A stretch of 64,000 nt of DNA from Hepsetus odoe (GCA_017165825.1 CM029386.1:1863491-1927490); one strand, 5' to 3'; counted from the first letter of the stretch, positions 8,850 through 20,418 are shown. Notes: generated by a model not told the origin, from the letters alone. Made by a program: numbers and translations.

Positions 8850-10279
8850 CAATAGTCATTCAATACATTGATGACGTCCTGATTGCTTCAGAGGAAGAAG
8901 ATCAACATGAGCAAGATGTTTTGCATATCTTGTATCTTCTACATGAAAAAGGACACAAAGCTCAAATCATGCAAGCTGAAGTTGTCTATCTTGGACAGAA
9001 GATTCCACAGGGAAAATGAGAAATCACTCAAGATCGAACACAAGCGATCAAGACAGCAAATGAGCCAAAAACAATTAAGGAATTGCGCTCTTTCTTGGGA
9101 TTGTGCAACTTCAACCGAGCATGGGTTGATTCGTACACAGAAATTGCACAGCTTTTGACCGATCTCCTAAAAGGATGGAAGGATCCAACAGATCCAATCG
9201 AGTTGAACCAAAAACAAATCCAAGCTTTCCAGAGTCTGAAAAAGGCGTTCTGTCTAGCACCTGCTCTGGGAATTCTAGACACAGGACAGCCTTTCACACT
9301 GAATGTCCATGAAAGAGATGGATACATGACAGCAGTGCTTTCCCAAAATCATGGCGGTTTGCAGAGACCTGTTGGATTCTACTCAGCGAAACTGGATAAC
9401 GTGGCCCTTGGATGGGGTCCATGTCTTCGAGCAGTTCAAGCAACATATTTGGCCGTTAACACAGTTTCCAGCCTGGTGTTAGACCAGACACTGGTGGTCA
9501 AATGTCCACATGCTGTCCATACTCTGCTAACCTTGAGTCGAGCATCACACGTCACAGCCACTCGATGGGCGAAATGGTCCACCGTTCTGGAATCATCCAA
9601 TATTGTCATTGAAAAAGCAAGTCTGTCCAACCCTGCGACCCTACTCCCAACAGACACAGAAATCGATGACCAAATAATCACGACAATGGAGGAAGTGGCG
9701 AGCGCCCAAGAAGTGCCTTTGCAGAATCCCGATCTGGTGCTGTACACCGACGATTCCTCGATGGTCAAAAATGGATTGAGAACTGCAGGATGGGCAGTGA
9801 CAACAGAAACAGATGTTCTGACCAGCGGAAGCATGTCAAAAGGGACATCCGCTCAACAAGCAGAATTAAAAGCTCTCAATGAAGCCTGCAAACTGGCAGA
9901 AAATCAAACAGCAGACATCAACACAGATTCAAGATATGCTTTTGGTGTTGTCCACGATTTTGGACTACTGTGGAAACAAAGAGGGTTTCTAACAGCAGCA
10001 GGAACTCCAGTGAAAAATGGAGAACTTGTGGAAGAACTTTTACACGTAGTTCAACTCCCAAAAGAAGTGTCAATCATGAAGTGCAAAGCACACACCAAAA
10101 CCGACGCAATGGAAAATAGAGGAAATGCTCTCGCTGATGAGGCTGCAAAAATCGCTGCAGAGAAAGGTGAATCCAGCGTAAAGGCCGAAGCAAGTGTCAG
10201 AGCACTCCACAAACACATGGAAGACATCAAAGACATGCAACACAACAGCCCAGCTGAAGAACGATGGACTTGGATGTAA
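8850..10279 (+). pseudogene. Retroviral pol: RT palm end, connection and RNase H
   Basis: The RT active-site box Y-I-D-D-V-L-I-A appears near 8860, so the fingers and protease are missing. The same frame crosses one in-frame TGA (9017-9019) and stays open to 10279 (398 codons after the ATG at 9083). The thumb/connection region includes L-R-S-F-L-G-L-C-N-F. RNase H carries its acidic residues in L-Y-T-D-D-S-S, A-E-L-K-A-L, N-T-D-S-R-Y-A and N-A-L-A-D-E-A. A single nonsense codon and an N-terminal deletion mark it as non-functional. Confidence 0.9.
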
Positions 10280-10336
10280 AAGGGCGCAAAACTTCATCAA
10301 GACGATGTTTAGAGATTTGGAGATTCACAGAGAACA

Positions 10337-10849
10337 GTGGCTCCAGCATCACTAGTTCCATATCTCACACAGCAGATCCATTCTGTTGGAAACATTGGTC
10401 TTGAAAAAATGATTCATCAGTTCAACCAACACTGGTGGAGTTTTCAGTTTCGTGCTCAGGCACAAGTTGTTGGTCAATGCATGACCTGTCAGAAAAACAA
10501 CACAGGACCCGGAACTCCAATCCCGATGCTGACGGTTCCCGCACCGCCGGGACCCTTTCTGCATCTGCAAGCTGATTACATCACCTTACCAATAAGTCAT
10601 GGATATTCAGACGTGTTGGTCATTGTGGACACGTTTTCAAGATGGGTGGAAGCATCACCATGCCGAAAAGCAACGGCTGCCCACACAGCAAAAACCTTGG
10701 TGAAGGATTTCATACCAAGATGGGGCCTGCCCTGTCGCATTGACTCAGATAAAGGGACACATTTCACAGTTGCCGTTTGCCAAGAAATCTGTCAAATGAT
10801 GGGCATCGGATATGCCATTGCCCTCATCATCCTCAGTCTTCAGGACTGA
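10337..10849 (+). pseudogene. Retroviral integrase, C-terminally truncated
   Basis: An N-terminal zinc-binding-like region contains a C-M-T-C pair. The core follows with aspartates in L-Q-A-D-Y-I-T and I-D-S-D-K-G-T-H-F. After M-M-G-I-G-Y-A the frame shifts (near 10812) and soon ends. The region that would hold the catalytic glutamate and the C-terminal domain is absent. Confidence 0.88.
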
Positions 10850-11034
10850 AGACTTTGTTCCTGATATAGAGGAATGCTCTAAGGTGAAGTACTAGCAACC
10901 TCTCCCTTAGTAGCCTCCAGTGCTGGGCAACGAAGTGGATAGACTTCAGCCAGCCAGAAGACAGTGAACTCATTCACACACACACACGTACTTGGAAAAA
11001 AAAAGAGTAAAAACACATAAATACACAGCTCTGT
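10850..11034 (+). other. pol-env junction
   Basis: Short non-coding stretch with a small (CA)n (10976-10989); a deletion joins the broken integrase to the env leader. Confidence 0.5.
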
Positions 11035-12257
11035 ATGTGTATGAAGAAAACCATGATGTTTAACCTTCTCTTGTGTTTGTGTTTACAGGTGGCCCTCGTG
11101 GTCAGTCATGATGACGGTTTAAGGGGAAACACCTTTATAGCCGCAGCACATGGTTCTGCAAAAGTGTTTAACAAGTCAGATTGTTGGATCTGTGGCCTAA
11201 CTCCACATGGTGCGGAAATATTCCCACAAATTACAGTTCCCCTCGCCATCACTGATCACAACTGCACCTGCCTTTTCTGAAACGTGAGGATTTGGGTAAT
11301 GAGACAGTCATAACTGCTAATCACCACGTAAGACCAATAGCTAAACCAGATACGCCCATAAATTTAGCGTACACACCCAAAGGGAATCTATGTTGGTGTA
11401 ATAATGGTTCTGGGCCTTATTTAGGTACTAGTGTACGTCATTTGGCCATCACTCCTGATGTACCGTCTGTCATAGTACGACTGAATCATCATTCTGTACA
11501 ATTTATCTTGATTTTCAAAACTGCATATTTTTCAGATGACGCTCCCACTGTGAACAGGACCGTGTACGTTTGTGGTAACACAGCTTACAGTTATCTGCCT
11601 GAACGATGGTCAGGTACATGTTATGCAGCTTACATCATACCAGCTTTGAGACACACTACTGATCCTAGACTTAATCATTTACAAAAATGGGATTTATTTC
11701 ATTCTCATGAACTTGAAGCACAACCTGCTAAAAGATTCTTTTCAGCTCTTTTTCCTAATTGTGGAATGACAGTAGCTTGAGATGAAATTAGAGAAGTAGT
11801 GAGAGTAATGGAAGATGTTAATAATGATACAACGCGTGCTTTAGATCAAATTATTTATGAACTAATTGACATGAGACACAAGACTCCACAGAACAGGTTG
11901 GCTCTTGACCTCTTGCTGCTGAAAAAGGTGGAACTTTAGCTGTTATTGGGGACGAGTGTTGCTCATTCATTCCAGATGTATAATGTCTCAACTCTAATTT
12001 CAGAGATTAAAAAACAGGTCAAAGTTATGCACACCACCTCTACATCTTCAGCGAACCTCTGCGGATGGTTCACCAGCATGTTTGGGGTTCTGACCACTCA
12101 TATTCTTCAAGGTTTGGTTGTACTCATGTGTTCGATTACTCTGATTCTCCTGATAATCAAGATTGTTTTATGTTTTGTTTCCAGGACGTGTAAGACTGTA
12201 CATGTCAATGTTGTCTCTCTGTCTCCAGATGTAGAAACAATTAATCATTACTTTTAG
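11035..12257 (+). pseudogene. Retroviral envelope, broken into three frames
   Basis: A start near 11035 or 11053 gives a hydrophobic signal peptide (F-N-L-L-L-C-L-C-L-Q-V-A-L). It is followed by C-W-I-C-G, similar to the CWLC-type box of gammaretrovirus-like surface subunits. A stop ends this frame at 11280; the surface part continues in another frame (11292-11780), with N-X-S/T sites and several cysteines. The transmembrane subunit (about 11780-12257) shows an E-C-C motif region, a frame change near 11940, and one membrane helix (L-V-V-L-M-C-S-I-T-L-I-L-L-I-I-K-I-V-L) before a short tail. Described as a relic only. Confidence 0.85.
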
Positions 12258-12409
12258 TGATACATGATGATGATGGTATTATTATGGTTCAATCATTAAT
12301 CACAGTTTGATTTTGCTTTGTTTTAATTCAATTAAATTAATGTTCATTTAATGATTTAATGTGGACTTAATGTTGAATCAATGGGTTTACATAGAATCAC
12401 AGGGGGGAG
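12258..12409 (+). other. 3' untranslated part and polypurine tract
   Basis: AGGGGGGAG (12401-12409) directly precedes the TG of the 3' LTR, where plus-strand priming is expected. Confidence 0.8.
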
Positions 12410-13096
12410 TGACGGATTGTAGGTTGATTTTAGTAATTTATTTCTGTTATTTTCTCCATGGCCCTTTCACCCCCGTTACCCTAAATCCCTTCCCTAGGTA
12501 GTATTACCTTTAACCTATATATTTTTGCATCTCTATTTTTCTATGTTCTCTTCTGAGTAACACTTTCTTTGCACAAAAACACCCAAACAAGGTCATAGTC
12601 TTAGATTAGATGTCTCCACCAGAGGCCTTGGAGCTCCCGGAGACAGATAAAAAGGCACACTCTGAACTGTGCAAGTTAGAGAGAGAAAGGATTCCACATA
12701 GAGAGGAACACGGGGCAGCGGTGGCCTAGCGGTTAGGGCGTTAGCCACAAGATCGGAGGATCGGGGGTTCAAACCCCTTCCCAACAGGTTGCCCTGAGGT
12801 ACCCTTGAGCAAGGTACCGTCCCCATCACTGCTCCCCGGGCGCTTTCAATAGCTGCCCACTGCTGCACGGGTTTGAGTGTGCATGGGTAAAATGCAGAGG
12901 TCCAATTTCGTTGTGGTTCATGTGTGCTGTGCCGTGACCTCGCAATGACAAGGGTTGTCACTTTCACTGACCAGTCTTTTGAACATCTTGCAAGAACTTC
13001 GCTACTTTTCTGTTAATAAACTTTGCTATAGCTTAAAAACCTCTTCGCCTCATCACTGACTCCTCGAACCTCGGTTCTCAATCGGAGAATCCAACA
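12410..13096 (+). repeat. 3' LTR, 430 bp plus an inserted SINE
   Basis: Starts TGACGGATTG and ends AATCCAACA. A TATATA box lies near 12516 and AATAAA at 13015-13020. The SINE at 12712-12964 is absent from the corresponding place in the 5' LTR. Confidence 0.9.
12712..12964 (+). mobile_element. SINE family 1 tail A, full length
   Basis: The best full copy in the window: GGGGCAGCGGTGGCCTAGCG head with B-box-like GGGGTTCAAACCCC, core, and tail GACAAGGGTTGTCACTTTCA. The 5' LTR gives the exact empty site. Confidence 0.92.
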
Positions 13097-14555
13097 CCCC
13101 TCTGACTGAGGTAGTTCTTGTCTGGTTACTCAATTTGTCCAGATAGCCGATGCTGAGTAGAGTCTGGATGGTTTCACATTTCTTCCATTTCACAACTATA
13201 GAGGCTGCTAAGCTCCTGGAGATACTCCGTTTTAGAAATGGGTTTAAAATACTGTATGTTTTACTCAGACACTGTAAGTTACTGTGTGTAGCTTGATGGA
13301 CAATATTTCAATTAAATTCACAGTAAAATGTGCAGAAAGTGTTTCAGTGATTTGTGAAGTGACCTTGATTTTTCACCACAGTTTGGTTCATATCTCTTTC
13401 TTTTTTTCTTCATTTTCTTTTTACGTTTATTTGGAGTCGAGGCTTTTGAAACACAACTAATATGCACTCTGTGTCCCTCAACACCTCCCATCACAGATGA
13501 CCTGACCCTCAACGCAGCGCACCAAATCATCTTCTGATGAAGAGCTCAATCCCCCTGGACGTGAACCCCAGAGTCCATACCTTGATCCAGGAACTTTCAG
13601 ATCGCGAGTGCTGTGATATCTGAATTTGTACTAAAGATGTATAACAAGTGATAATGTGCCCTGGTCAGAAGAGGGTTTTTTTTTTTTTCCAGCGCATTAT
13701 CTGCTCAGTTCTTCAGACTGAAGAAGCAAGAACACGTTTCAGACATTGTTAGTTTTTATCAAGTTACTGAGAGCTGTCCTGCTCTTCTGTCTCCTCATAT
13801 TCCTGTTCCTCAGTTTAAAGAGATTGTTTAATAAGATGTAAAGGAGACCAGGTCCAGCTGTACCCACAGTCACTGGCTGTGACCAGGATGTCTGTGGGCT
13901 CAAGTGTAGCTGTGGCTGCTTGTGTGAGCTCTGGTTGGACCACCAACACGCTTATTCTCTGCCTCTGTGATTGGTCGAAAATGTTGATTTATTGTAGTCT
14001 TTGTTTTTTTTAATGAGAGTCTTTACTGCACCTTATTGCACTCTTAGAAATCCCACATAACCAGCAACAGTTTGATAACCGCCTTGTCTGTGAGAGCACT
14101 TCCAGAATTGTTATAAATTATCTCTACTAACAAGAACACAGCAGTGTCCGAATCATTTGTCTAGAACATCAGCACATCTACAGATACCTTAGTTCATTAT
14201 TGAAGTGCACGTAATCAACAAATAACAATTCTGCATGTGCTCATGCAGATAAAACAGATAGCATACTATCGGCCTCGTGCAAAACAAAATACAGAGAATG
14301 TATTAATGATGATAATAATAACTAATATTATTAATAATAACAACATGTCTTTGATATCTAGTAGGTTCTGTGGAGCTGCGGGCGAACCCATCGGCACTGT
14401 GGTACCAGCAAGTGACTGTGACTACAGTGCAGTAAGATATTGTTCAACTGTACAGTTCTGTTCATGATCATATGGAAATTCACTTAAATTAAAATAAACG
14501 CTGTTAAAATGTTTAAATGTTTAGGTTAATTAATTAATAAAAACACATTCTCTCT
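13097..14555. other. Unassigned intergenic sequence
   Basis: No supported gene. A T tract lies at 13677-13689 and an ATAATAATAA-rich patch at 14305-14345. Small frames here have no family signature. Confidence 0.5.
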
Positions 14556-14558
14556 GTC

Positions 14559-14706
14559 GGGGGTTCGAACCCCTTCCCAATAGGTACCCTGAGGTACCCT
14601 TGAGCAAGGTGCCGTCCCCGTCACGCTCCTCCCTACGATGGGCTGGTGACCTGTCCAGGGTGCGTCCCCCGTCCTTCGCCCTGTGTGCCCTGGGTTGGAC
14701 TCCAGC
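14559..14706 (+). mobile_element. SINE family 1 tail B, partial
   Basis: GGGTTCGAACCCCTTCCCAA, the core, GGCTGGTGACCTGTCCAGGG and GGGTTGGACTCCAGCA are present; both ends are missing. Confidence 0.88.
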
Positions 14707-15512
14707 ACTTTACTTCTGTTCCCAGACGGGTGAAGTACAGACTACAGGTCTGTGTGTGGAGCAGTGATAGAAGCTTTCTTCAGTACTTTCAGCTTCATAC
14801 ATTCTTGAAAAGGTTCACTGTTACTGGATTTATTTAATCTTTTTATTTCTCTCTCTGATTTGAAACGCTTCTCTGTACACTGGGTTTTGTTTTTCACTTT
14901 ACTGGAAACTTTACAGAAAAGTCAGACATTAGTAAGAAGGCCGTGTGGTTTAATGAAGCGTCAGTCGGCCTGAAGCTGTTTCTGTGGAGCACTGAACAAT
15001 AACTGGAACTGAGGATGGAGATCTACTGGTAGGGAGTGTGAGTTTATACTGAAACTGTTTACAGGAGTAACAGAACAAGATCATATTCTTTCAGATTACA
15101 ATGAATATCATTTACAGAGGATTCTGTTGCAGGATTTGGATGCTTTCACAGTAAAATTGTTTTTAATTCTCCAAAAAACATTCAAATATAAAGAACTTTT
15201 AAGTCACGCCACAACCATCGGAACTCCGAGCGGAGCGGTGAGGTTTGATGCTCAGCTCCTGTTTCCTCACACAAAGATGCAGATGTACGACTCTTTACCC
15301 AGTTCGCCCTGCGCTCCACTCCATCCAGCATCATCCAGGAACTGGGTCTGCTGGTACAGTCTGAGAAACCAGAGCCTCACAGTGCAGAAACAGTAGGTAA
15401 CATGTAAGCTGCAGCTGCGGGGTCTCTCCTTCAGCATCTCTCCATCCCGCAACAGCCAATTAGAGCATGGTCCGCTCCTCCATAAAGCTACATATACAAT
15501 TACAGGAGTAAC
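14707..15512. other. Unassigned intergenic sequence
   Basis: No supported gene. A plus frame at 15127-15396 is open for 89 codons but resembles nothing I know. Confidence 0.45.
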
Positions 15513-15712
15513 AGCCAGAGCGACTTACATGTCCTAATTACAGGGACAGTCCCCCTGGAGCAAATCAGGGTTGAGAACAGGAAGGCTGTGCAGGGAGGGG
15601 GGTCTTGCTCACCACTTGCCCAGTGGTGGTAGTGTCAGATTTGAACCTGGGACTTCTTGACCCATTGGGCCATAGGGCCAAGTACCCTACCACTAGACCA
15701 CCACCACCCTGC
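15513..15712 (-). mobile_element. SINE family 2, damaged
   Basis: AGAGCGACTTACATGTCCTA through CCACTAGACCACCACCACCC is the reverse of the family 2 core and head; a short duplication sits in the middle and the tail is missing. Confidence 0.85.
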
Positions 15713-16043
15713 TGCTGCACATCAAAGCGAGTTCAGGAGTGTTTCCATCAAAACCCCCAAAGCTGTGGACAGACTTCCCCTCACCTGAGTGCAGGCCTGA
15801 CTGAAGAGATCAGGATCATTTATTCTGGATTTAACATTAAATTAAATGATCACATTCTTTAATGTAGATGAAAAGGTTTTTTTTGTTTGGTTTTGTTAGA
15901 TTATTATTTTTTTTACCTGCTGCAAAAATCACTGACTGTATTCAGAACTGCACGACGAACATCGTGAAGCAAACAAAAGGAAAGGAGGCCACCTAGCGGT
16001 CAACACTGTTATACATCGTGACCTGGGATTTGAACCCACAATA
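15713..16043. other. Unassigned intergenic sequence
   Basis: Short T- and A-rich stretches only. Confidence 0.5.
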
Positions 16044-16185
16044 GAATAGAATAGAATAGAATAGGCTTTACTGTCATTGTACAATGTACAACGAAATTGG
16101 GGGGGTGGTTCCCCTACTTCAATGCATTATATAATAGATAAAAAATAAATAAATAAACGCCGATACATGTATAATATATATATAT

Positions 16186-19100
16186 CCATCCATCCATCCA
16201 TTCTCCTCCGCTTATCCGAGGTCGGGTCGCGGGGGCAGCAGCTTCAGCAGGGATGCCCAGACTTCCCTCTCTCCGGCCACTTCTTCCAGCTCTTCCGGGC
16301 GGATCCCAAGGCGTTCCCAGGCCAGCCGAAAGACATAGTCTCTCCAGCGTGTCCTGGGTCTTCCCCGGGGTCTCTTTCCGGTGGGACGTGCCCGGAACAC
16401 CTCACCAGGGAGGCGTCCAGGGGGCATCCTAATCAGATGCCCGAGCCACCTCATCTGACTCCTCTCGATGCGGAGGAGCAGCGGCTCTACTTTGAGCCCC
16501 TCCCGGATGGCTGAGCTTCTCACCCTATCTCTAAGGGAGAGTCCAGACACCCTGCGGAGGAAACTCATTTCGGCCGCTTGTACTCGCGATCTCGTTCTTT
16601 TGGTCACTACCCACAGCTCGTGACCATAGGTGAGGGTGGGAACGTAGATCGACCGGTAAATTGAGAGCTTTGCCTTTTGGCTCAGCTCCTTCTTCACCAT
16701 GACGGACCGATGCAGAGCCCGCATCACTGCGGATGCTGCCCCGATCCGCCTGTCGACCTCCCGCTCCATTCTACCCTTACTCGTGAACAAGATCCCAAGA
16801 TACTTAAACTCCTCCACTTGGGGCAGGATCTCACTCCCAACCCTGAGAGGGCACGCCACCCTTTTCCGGCTGAGGACCATGGCCTCAGATTTGGAGGTGC
16901 TGATTCTCATCCCAGCCGCTTCACACTCGGCTGCGAACCGATCCAGTGAGAGCTGAAGATCGCGGCCTGATGAGGCCAACAGGACAACGTCATCTGCAAA
17001 AAGCAGAGACCCAATCCTGAGCCCACCAAACCGGACCCCCTCAACGCCCTGGCTGCGCCTAGAAATCCTGTCCATAAAAGTTATGAACAGGATCGGTGAC
17101 AAAGGGCAGCCCTGGCGGAGTCCAACCCTCACCGGAAACAGGTTCGACTTACTGCCGGCAATGCGGACCAAGCTCCGACACCGGTTGTACAGGGACCGGA
17201 CAGCCCTTAACAGGGAATCCGATACCCCATACTCTCGGAGTACCCCCCACAGGACTCCCCGAGGGACACGGTCGAATGCCTTCTCCAAGTCCACAAAGCA
17301 CATGTAGACTGGTTGGGCAAACTCCCATGCACCCTCCAGGACCCTGCCAAAGGTGTAGAGCTGGTCCACTGTTCCGCGACCTGGACGAAAACCACACTGC
17401 TCCTCCTGAATCCGAGGTTCGACTATCCGACGGACCCTCCTTTCCAGGACCTCTGAATAGACTTTCCCCGGGAGGCTGAGAAGTGTGATCCCTCTATAGT
17501 TGGAACACACCCTCCGGTCCCCTTTTTTAAAGAGGGGGACCACCACCCCGGTTTGCCAATCCAGAGGCACCGTCCCCGATGTCCATGCGATGTTGCAGAG
17601 GCGTGTCAGCCATGACAGTCCTACAACATCCAGAGCCTTGAGGAACTCCGGGCGGATCTCATCCACCCCCGGAGCCCTGCCACCGAGGAGCTTTTTGACC
17701 ACCTCGGCAACCTCAGCCCCAGAGATGGAAGAGTCCATCTCTATGTCCCCAGGCTCTGCTTCCTCATCAGAATGCATGTTGGTGGAATTAAGGAGGTCTT
17801 CGAAGTATTCCCCCCACCGACTCACAACGTCCCGAGTCGAGGTCAGCAGCACACCATCCCCACTATACACTGTGTTGACCGTGCACTGCTTTCCCCTTCT
17901 GAGACGCCGGATGGTGGACCAGAATCTCCTCGAAGCCGTCTGGAAGTCTTTCTCCATGGCCTCACCAAACTCCTCCCACGCCCGAGTTTTTGCCTCAGCA
18001 ACCACCAAAGCTGCATTCCGCTTGGCCTGCCGGTACCTATCAGCTGCCTCCAGAGCCCCACTGGCCAAAAAGGCCCGGTAGGACTCCTTCTTCAGCTTGA
18101 TGGCCTCCCTCACCCCCGGTGTCCACCAATGGGTTCTCGGGTTGCCACCGCGACAGGCACCGACCACCTTACGGCCACAGCTCCGGTCAGCCGCCTCGAC
18201 AATGGAGGCACGGAACATAGCCCATTCGGACTCAATGTCCCCCACCTCCCCCAGGACGTGGTTAAAGCTTTGCCGGAGGTGGGAGTTGAAGCTCGTCCTG
18301 ACAGGGGACTCTGCCAGATGTTCCCAGCAGACCCTCACAATACGTTTGGGTCTACCAGGCCTGACCGGCATCCTCCCCCACCAACGAAGCCAACTCACCA
18401 CCAGGTGATGATCAGTTGACGGCTCCGCCCCTCTCTTCACCCGAGTGTCCAAGACATGTGGCCGCAAGTCCGATGACACGACTACAAAGTTGATCATCGA
18501 ACTGCGACCTAGGGTGTCCTGATGCCAGGTGCACATGTGGACATCCTTATGCCTGATCATGGTGTTCGTTATGGACAATCCGTGACGAGCACAAAAGTCC
18601 AATAACAAAACACCGCTCTGGTTCAGATCGGGGGGGCCATTCATCCCAATCATGCCCTTCCAGGTCTCACTGTCATTGCCCACGTGAGCATTGAAGTCCC
18701 CCAGCAGAACGATGGAGTCCCCAGCAGGGACGCTCTCAAGCGCCCCCTCCAGAGACCCCAGAAAGGGTGGGTAGTCCAGACTGCTGTTTGGCGCATAAGC
18801 GCAAACAACACTAAGGACCCGTCCCCCAACCCGAAGGCGGAGGGAGGCCACCCTCTCATCCACTGGTGTAAACCCCAATGTACAGGCCCCGAGCCGGGGG
18901 GCAATAAGTATGCCCACACCTGCTCGGCGCCTCTCACCGGTGGCAACTCCAGAGTAGAAGAGAGTCCAGCCCCTCAAGGAGACTGGTTCCAGAGTCCAAG
19001 CAGTGTGTCGAGGTGAGTCCAACTATATCTAGCCGGAACTTCTCAACCTCGCGCACTAGCTCAGGCTCCTTCCCCACCAGAGAGGTGACATTCCACGTCC

Positions 19101-19545
19101 CTAGAGCCAGCTTCTGCAGCCGAGGATCGGATCGCCAAGGCTCCCGTCTTCGGCCACCGCCCAGCTCACACTGCACCCGACCTCTTTGGCCCCTCCTACA
19201 GGTGGTGAGCCCATGGGAAGGAGGACCCACGTTGCCTCTTCGGGCAGTGCCCGGCCGGGCCCCATGGGTGAAGGCCCGACCACCAGGCACTCACCATCGG
19301 GCCCCACCTCCAGGCCTGGCTCCAGAGGGAGGCCCCGGTGACCCACGTCCGGGCGAGGGAAAGCGTTGTCCAAAAATGTTTCTCATCATAAGAGGTCTGA
19401 ACCGCTCTTTGTCTCTTCCCTCACCTAGGACCTGTTTGCCTTGGGTGCCCCTACCAGGGGCATAAAGCCCCCGACAACATAGCTCCCAGGATCATTGGGA
19501 CACGCAAACCCCTCCACCACGATAAGGTGGCGGTTCGAGGAGGGG
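16186..19545 (-). mobile_element. RTE-clade (Rex3/Expander-like) LINE, near full length
   Basis: About 3.36 kb from a G-rich 5' region (19545 downward) to a 3' end of (ATGGATGG)n at 16186-16201, the short-repeat tail typical of RTE elements. It holds one long ORF and an upstream overlapping frame. The flanks are (TA)n, so the target duplication cannot be delimited. A 5'-truncated sister copy lies at 56720-58368. Confidence 0.9.
16212..19022 (-). CDS. LINE ORF: AP endonuclease + reverse transcriptase, 936 aa
   Basis: The protein both nicks the target and copies the element's RNA. The N-terminal third is an apurinic-type endonuclease: L-L-G-D-F-N-A-H-V-G near residue 118 and the S-T-D-H-H triad region near 212. 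The RT follows: F-V-D-L-E-K-A-F-D-R-V-P, G-L-R-Q-G-C-P-L-S-P, then the catalytic L-F-A-D-D-V-V-L-L near 640. After that come K-Y-L-G and the R-W-L-G-H-L-I-R-M-P C-terminal region. The endonuclease start (L-G-T-W-N-V-T-S-L-V) lies upstream in another frame (18934-19290), so one frameshift near 18970-19010 separates about the first 60 residues. The rest is uninterrupted, pointing to a young copy, probably unable to move itself. Confidence 0.9.
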   Translation of the reverse strand: MDSPRHTAWTLEPVSLRGWTLFYSGVATGERRRAGVGILIAPRLGACTLGFTPVDERVASLRLRVGGRVLSVVCAYAPNSSLDYPPFLGSLEGALESVPAGDSIVLLGDFNAHVGNDSETWKGMIGMNGPPDLNQSGVLLLDFCARHGLSITNTMIRHKDVHMCTWHQDTLGRSSMINFVVVSSDLRPHVLDTRVKRGAEPSTDHHLVVSWLRWWGRMPVRPGRPKRIVRVCWEHLAESPVRTSFNSHLRQSFNHVLGEVGDIESEWAMFRASIVEAADRSCGRKVVGACRGGNPRTHWWTPGVREAIKLKKESYRAFLASGALEAADRYRQAKRNAALVVAEAKTRAWEEFGEAMEKDFQTASRRFWSTIRRLRRGKQCTVNTVYSGDGVLLTSTRDVVSRWGEYFEDLLNSTNMHSDEEAEPGDIEMDSSISGAEVAEVVKKLLGGRAPGVDEIRPEFLKALDVVGLSWLTRLCNIAWTSGTVPLDWQTGVVVPLFKKGDRRVCSNYRGITLLSLPGKVYSEVLERRVRRIVEPRIQEEQCGFRPGRGTVDQLYTFGRVLEGAWEFAQPVYMCFVDLEKAFDRVPRGVLWGVLREYGVSDSLLRAVRSLYNRCRSLVRIAGSKSNLFPVRVGLRQGCPLSPILFITFMDRISRRSQGVEGVRFGGLRIGSLLFADDVVLLASSGRDLQLSLDRFAAECEAAGMRISTSKSEAMVLSRKRVACPLRVGSEILPQVEEFKYLGILFTSKGRMEREVDRRIGAASAVMRALHRSVMVKKELSQKAKLSIYRSIYVPTLTYGHELWVVTKRTRSRVQAAEMSFLRRVSGLSLRDRVRSSAIREGLKVEPLLLRIERSQMRWLGHLIRMPPGRLPGEVFRARPTGKRPRGRPRTRWRDYVFRLAWERLGIRPEELEEVAGEREVWASLLKLLPPRPDLG

Positions 19546-20418
19546 TATATATATATATATATATATTTAAAAGCAAAACACAATAAAAGAAAACACAGAC
19601 ATTTTATATTTTATACTAACAAGATTTAAAGTGCTGTCTGCATATGTATTGGTGGAGTGTTTAGGGTTCGAATGGCCCGTGGAAAAAAATGTTTTTAAAT
19701 CTAGTCGTGTGTGACTTGATGGATCTATTAACGCCTTCCTGAAGGCATCAGTTCAAACAGATGATGGGCGGGATGTGAAGAATCTTCAGTGATGGCCTTA
19801 ATTTTCTTGCGGCAATGAGATGTGGATATTTCAGATATGGAGGGTAAGGGGCAGCCGATAATTTTTTGAGCGGCATTTATGACCCCCTGCACAGCCTTCC
19901 TGTTCTCAACTGTGGAACCCGTATACCACACTCCCAAACAGTATGTGAGTACACAGAAGAGTGATAGAAGGCCAGCAGCAACTTCATGTCCAGCTTGCTT
20001 TTCCTAAGGACACGCAGGAAGTATAATCACTGTTGAGCCTTCTTTACTAGAGCTTTGGTGTAGTGAGTCCAGGAAAGGTCAGCTGAGATGTAGGTGCCCA
20101 GGAACTTGAGGCAAGTGACAATTTCCACAAGTTCTCCGTCAATGAGCAGAGGGATGTGGTCATGCTTGTGACCTAATATGCTAATTTAAATGCTGTTACT
20201 GGTGTTTTATTACTGCTGAAGGCACTTGGGAAAAGCTGAACGTGTGTATGTATTTATGATTCCTTGTACAGAGCAGATTGACTAATGGCCAGAGGAAGGA
20301 AACACTTGGTGTGTTTCATATAGTTTACATTCATTTTTACACTTTTACTTTATCTATATTTCTACACAAATTTTTGGGTTGTAAATATTCCTTATTAATA
20401 TAATATTATTTTTAGCAA

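Larger units (their letters stand above)
7554..13096 (+). mobile_element. Endogenous retrovirus, defective
   Basis: An LTR remnant, primer-binding-like site, gag, pol, env, polypurine tract and 3' LTR lie in normal order over 5.5 kb. It is clearly defective: the 5' LTR is cut to its last 179 bp, protease and the first part of RT are absent, integrase loses its end, and env has a stop and frame changes. The two LTRs differ at few sites over their shared part, so insertion was fairly recent. Two SINEs landed later (gag, 3' LTR). With the U3 of the 5' LTR gone it has no complete promoter of its own there. Confidence 0.93.
16044..20165 (-). mobile_element. Rex1/L2-like LINE, split by an RTE LINE
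   Basis: The right part (about 19630-20165) encodes on the minus strand an RT C-terminus (Y-T-G-S-T-V-E-N-R-K-A-V-Q-G-V then K-A-I-T-E-D-S-S-H-P-A-H-H-L-F). The left part (16044-16180) is its 3' end: TTTACTGTCATTGTACAATG and a terminal AATAG pentamer array. The RTE LINE at 16186-19545 inserted into an AT-rich spot between them. The 5' part is missing. Confidence 0.75.

Noticed and set aside
12712..12790. tRNA-like sequence with A/B-box-like motifs
   Set aside because: It is the head of a SINE, repeated many times with the same flanking tail; not a tRNA gene. The same applies to the heads of family 2.
7554..13096. Retrovirus as a functional provirus
   Set aside because: Truncated LTR, missing protease and RT start, broken integrase and envelope.
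16677..18419. Several plus-strand frames of 80-215 codons opposite the LINE ORF
   Set aside because: Antisense shadows of the RTE ORF; the same frames recur opposite the second copy.
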